Part shown: positions 45,746-47,930 of the stretch, one piece after another
How the letters are laid out: every line of letters starts with the position of its first letter
Position numbering within the stretch: the first letter of the stretch is position 1
From: an uncultured Oscillospiraceae bacterium
GTDB lineage: Bacteria > Bacillota > Clostridia > Oscillospirales > Oscillospiraceae
Assembly (NCBI GenBank): GCA_947627745.1
Contig: CANQXH010000006.1
Coordinates: 1 to 47,930, forward strand
Length of the DNA: 47,930 bases
Direction: 5' to 3'
Position numbers and translations under genes: made by a program
Notes under the pieces: generated by a model
What the model was told of the DNA's origin: nothing
The model's database searches: none
Seen by the model: only the letters and a program-made list of their open reading frames with translations

Positions 45746-46405
45746 ATGATAATCGAATCTATTCTGGCGGATCTGGCCATTACCGCCATTATAAGCTTGG
45801 TGATCGGCGCCATCGGGAAACTGATCAACCTTTGGCGGTACAGGAGCCGGACCATGCCGGAGAACGACAAGGCCGAGATGAGCGATACGGACAAGGAGAA
45901 GATCCAGCAGACCCAGGCGCTTATACACGAGGTATTTGGCCCGGATCCGGTGGAGAGGCTGCGTTCGTCGAGCAATAAGGAGCGAATCGACCTGATGGAC
46001 AATTTTGCCAACCGGCTCTCCGAGCTGTACGGCCTGGACATCCAGGTGGACGTGACGGTGGATCAGGTAGATCACTGGGGAGGCTACAACTGGTCGGACA
46101 ACAAGGCGGTCTTCAATATCGCGCTGCTGATGGTGGACGGCCAGAATGAGCACTTCGATTACTGCGCGTGGGAAACCATCGATACCGTGGTCCACGAACT
46201 CCGCCACGCGGTCCAGTACAGGACCATCACCGAGCCCGGCTTCTGGAATGTTTCTGAGGAACGCCGGACAGCTTGGGCCAACAATATGCGCCAGGGCGGT
46301 TACATCAGCAGCGCCACGGACATGCGGGCGTACGCAAGCCAGCCGGTGGAGCGGGACGCGTTCACCTTCGCGGCGGAAGTCATTGAGGGGGTAAAGAAGC
46401 AATGA
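45746..46405 (+). CDS. Membrane-anchored HExxH metallopeptidase (zincin)
   Basis: 219 aa. An N-terminal membrane helix (about residues 5-28) is followed by RYRSR, so the catalytic part is probably cytosolic. The zinc motif HELRH is at 150-154, with a likely third ligand E202 in VERDAFTFAAEVI; the E-x-x-A-x-x-F-A spacing recalls ImmA/IrrE-type peptidases, although overall similarity is not clear. WGGYNWSDNKAVFNIALL forms the expected strand before the active helix. It starts 6 bp after the AAA+ gene and overlaps the next gene by 4 bp. Its target may be a substrate unfolded by the AAA+ protein or the XRE-like regulator (inference). Confidence 0.87.
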   Translation: MIIESILADLAITAIISLVIGAIGKLINLWRYRSRTMPENDKAEMSDTDKEKIQQTQALIHEVFGPDPVERLRSSSNKERIDLMDNFANRLSELYGLDIQVDVTVDQVDHWGGYNWSDNKAVFNIALLMVDGQNEHFDYCAWETIDTVVHELRHAVQYRTITEPGFWNVSEERRTAWANNMRQGGYISSATDMRAYASQPVERDAFTFAAEVIEGVKKQ

Positions 46406-46809
46406 AGATCACATACAAGGAGTTTAAGGACCAGCTGCGCAGCGGCGGCTATTCCGACAGGGAAATCGTTCACCTGTTCCAGGCGTTCAAGGAGATGGAC
46501 AATCAGAGCCGCCTATGGGTGATCTATTGGGTCCTGGCCAACAGGCTGCCGGAGGACGAGATCCAGGGCGTCACGGCGCGGTATCTGATCGAGGAGATGA
46601 AGTACACCCCTATAAACGCCTTCATCGTCTTGGACTGGCTGAAAACCGACCCGCAGGCGGCGAAGTATTTCGTACTGAAAAGGGCCGCCGACGCCAATAT
46701 CGGCGAGACCGCTGCCCGCCAGATCGACGAGATCATGCGGGCCGAGGGCGTGGAGCTCCCGCCCCGGGCTTCGGAGCCGGAGAAGGACGCGAAGCTCGAC
46801 GCCGACTGA
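46402..46809 (+). CDS. Small helical protein of unknown function
   Basis: 135 aa, soluble and helical (YKEFKDQLRSGGYSDREIVHLFQAF, SRLWVIYWVLANRLPEDE, ARYLIEEMKYTPINAFIVLDWL). Its start overlaps the stop of the zincin gene (ATGA), so the two are translationally coupled and probably made in equal amounts. It may be an inhibitor, adaptor or chaperone of the peptidase. No family is recognised. Confidence 0.8.
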   Translation: MKITYKEFKDQLRSGGYSDREIVHLFQAFKEMDNQSRLWVIYWVLANRLPEDEIQGVTARYLIEEMKYTPINAFIVLDWLKTDPQAAKYFVLKRAADANIGETAARQIDEIMRAEGVELPPRASEPEKDAKLDAD

Positions 46810-46872
46810 TAGAGGGATCCGCCCAAAGGCATCTCCCGGATCCGGCCATCCTGCCGCCGGGAGGGCGGCAGG

Positions 46873-46953
46873 ATGAAGAAGCTGTTTCACCGGCCTCGCG
46901 CGGACATCGGACGGCGAACCGGTGAAACGCCCGATCCTTATTTGGAGGCATGA
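46873..46953 (+). CDS. Possible 26-aa leader or micropeptide
   Basis: An ATG at 46873 has GGGAGG 6 nt upstream and opens 26 codons, very basic at the start (KKLFHRPRADIGRR), ending in TGA that overlaps an ATG at 46950 of the next gene. The region also has two inverted repeats (46848-46858 with 46864-46874; 46884-46893 with 46919-46928). It may be a coupling leader or chance. Confidence 0.25.
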   Translation: MKKLFHRPRADIGRRTGETPDPYLEA

Positions 46954-46955
46954 AA

Positions 46956-47186
46956 ATGAAAATAAAAGACATGGGAAACGGCGCGTCCGACGGCCCGCGC
47001 CGGGCGCCGGGGCAGAAGCGGCCGGACGCGGCAAAGAACGCGGCCTGGGAAACGGTCCTGACCGCCGTGGAGCAGGAGCTTAACGCCCGGAAGGCGGTTC
47101 TTGGGAAAAAGGTCCTGACGGTGGAGGAATTCGCCAGAAGGGAACACCGCCTGCCTGCCGCGGGGCGGACGCTTGATCCGCTCTAA
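46956..47186 (+). CDS. Small basic protein, last gene of the operon
   Basis: 76 aa from the ATG at 46956, 7 nt after GGAGG; an ATG at 46950 is also possible. The N-terminal half is disordered-looking and basic (GPRRAPGQKRPDAAKNA), then a short helix (WETVLTAVEQELNARKAVLGKKVLTVEEFARRE). No family is recognised. It is placed with the operon by strand and spacing only. Confidence 0.55.
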   Translation: MKIKDMGNGASDGPRRAPGQKRPDAAKNAAWETVLTAVEQELNARKAVLGKKVLTVEEFARREHRLPAAGRTLDPL

Positions 47187-47248
47187 ATCTGGAGGAAGCG
47201 GGGTAGCGCCCCGCTGGGTCCGGAGATCCCAAAAGATGAATAGGTAAA

Positions 47249-47294
47249 ACGAGGACTCCCGGAAAAGCGCTTCCGCTTTTCCGGGAGTCCTCGT
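47249..47294. terminator. Perfect 21-bp hairpin between converging genes
   Basis: The stem is 47249-47269 with 47274-47294, no mismatch, CTTC loop. On the minus strand it is followed by TTTTACC, so it is a good terminator for the asd remnant; on the plus strand it lacks a T run but may still stop the operon. Confidence 0.8.
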
Positions 47295-47345
47295 CGCTTC
47301 CCACGCGGGGGTCCGGTTTTGAATGCCTTCCCGCCGCCCTCGGAT

Positions 47346-47882
47346 TTACAGCAGCAGCTCCGCGATCTGCACCGCGTTGGTGGCGGCGCCCTTGCGGATC
47401 TGGTCGCCGCAGCACCACAGGGCCAGACCGTTGGGGTCGGTCAGATCCGGCCGGATCCGGCCCACAAAGACCAGGTCCTGATCGGAGGTGTCCAGAGGCA
47501 TGGGGTACTTCTTGGCCCCCAGGTCGTCCACCAGACGGCAGCCCGGGGCGGCGGCAATGGCGGCCCGGGCCTCCTCAACGGAGACGGGCCCGTCGAAATG
47601 GCAGCTGACGGAAATGGAGTGGCTCCGCACCACCGGCACCCGGACGCAGGTGCAGCTGACTTTTAACTCCGGCAGGTGCATGATCTTCCGGCCCTCGTTC
47701 TGCATCTTCATTTCCTCGCTGGTGTAGCCTAAATACTGCTCCGAGCCGATCTGGGGGATCAGGTTAAAGGCGATCTGATAGGGAAAGACCTTGGGCTGGA
47801 CCTGCTCCCCCCGGCCCAGGGCCCCCACCTGGGCAGCCAGCTCCAGGGGACCCTCCGCTCCCGCGCCGGATACCCAGGTTTT
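47346..47882 (-). pseudogene. asd: Aspartate-semialdehyde dehydrogenase, C-terminal portion only
   Basis: About 178 codons read as Asd from VSGAGAEGPLELAAQ to the stop: QIAFNLIPQIGS, YTSEEMKMQNEGRKIM, CTCVRVPVVRSHSISV (substrate Arg/His region) and GAATNAVQIAEL. Asd makes aspartate semialdehyde for lysine, methionine and threonine. Immediately upstream an in-frame TAG (47883-47885) interrupts it, and the expected catalytic segments (the Cys-containing NCST region and STYQAVSGAG) are missing. The last ~55 bp look unrelated. Either the gene is truncated at a real junction or the end of the sequence is misassembled. Confidence 0.8.
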
Positions 47883-47930
47883 CTACCGCCTGATCTTCGC
47901 GATTTGGTAAAAAGGGCTTTTAAGAAACAT

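Noticed and set aside
37560-47186. Prophage or conjugative element
   Set aside because: No integrase, terminase, capsid, relaxase or att-like repeat was seen; base composition matches the flanks.

Overview
The window is GC-rich and gene-dense. It looks like chromosome from an anaerobic, fermentative member of the Bacillota, most like the Oscillospiraceae group of gut Clostridia. Supporting signs are strong Shine-Dalgarno sites, TTGxxx-17-TATAAT promoters (many with an extended TG), a complete rnfCDGEAB operon, ATP-type PEP carboxykinase beside an oxaloacetate-decarboxylase-type carboxyltransferase, a rubrerythrin with a PerR-like box, a BlaI/BlaR1 pair, LytTR/GHKL signalling and intrinsic terminators. 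The taxonomic call is inference from these features.

Layout. 1-2.4 kb (minus): start of a biotin-dependent carboxyltransferase and pckA, the PEP/oxaloacetate node. 2.4-8.5 kb (plus): a CsoR-like metal repressor, a TfoX-N protein, a LytTR response regulator with a soluble GHKL kinase, and two ABC half-exporters. 8.6-9.1 kb has no convincing gene. 9.1-10.8 kb: an HU-like protein and an unknown putative regulator. 10.9-15.4 kb (minus): a membrane FHA protein and a large Ser/Thr kinase with a zinc ribbon and a predicted beta-helix ectodomain. 15.5-19.2 kb (plus): blaI-blaR1 and rubrerythrin. 19.2-23.2 kb (minus): galT, a GH13 amylase/neopullulanase and a beta-carbonic anhydrase, each with its own promoter. 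23.3-28.4 kb: a frameshifted HTH-TPR regulator, an LRR-Sel1 protein, an HD hydrolase, tRNA-Leu(UAG) and an MGMT-domain protein. 28.5-31.9 kb (plus): murI, udk, a HAD phosphatase, a YhcH-family protein and a DUF89 protein, closed by a threefold hairpin repeat. 32.1-37.1 kb (minus): rnfCDGEAB, the ion-pumping ferredoxin:NAD+ oxidoreductase.

37.5-47.2 kb (plus) is the most unusual part. A tight run of same-strand genes encodes an XRE-like putative regulator, a helical membrane protein, two soluble proteins of unknown fold, an Hsp70/actin-fold ATPase with a C-terminal membrane hairpin, a Ycf46/FtsH-like AAA+ ATPase, a membrane-anchored HExxH zincin, a small helical protein and one or two very small proteins. 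Start/stop overlaps tie several of them together. An extended -10 followed at once by a 15-bp inverted repeat lies between the regulator and the rest. I do not recognise this combination as a named system. It looks like a membrane-associated chaperone/unfoldase/protease module, possibly for stress or defence; that role is inference.

The right end holds the C-terminal part of aspartate-semialdehyde dehydrogenase, whose homology stops abruptly about 55 bp before the window edge.
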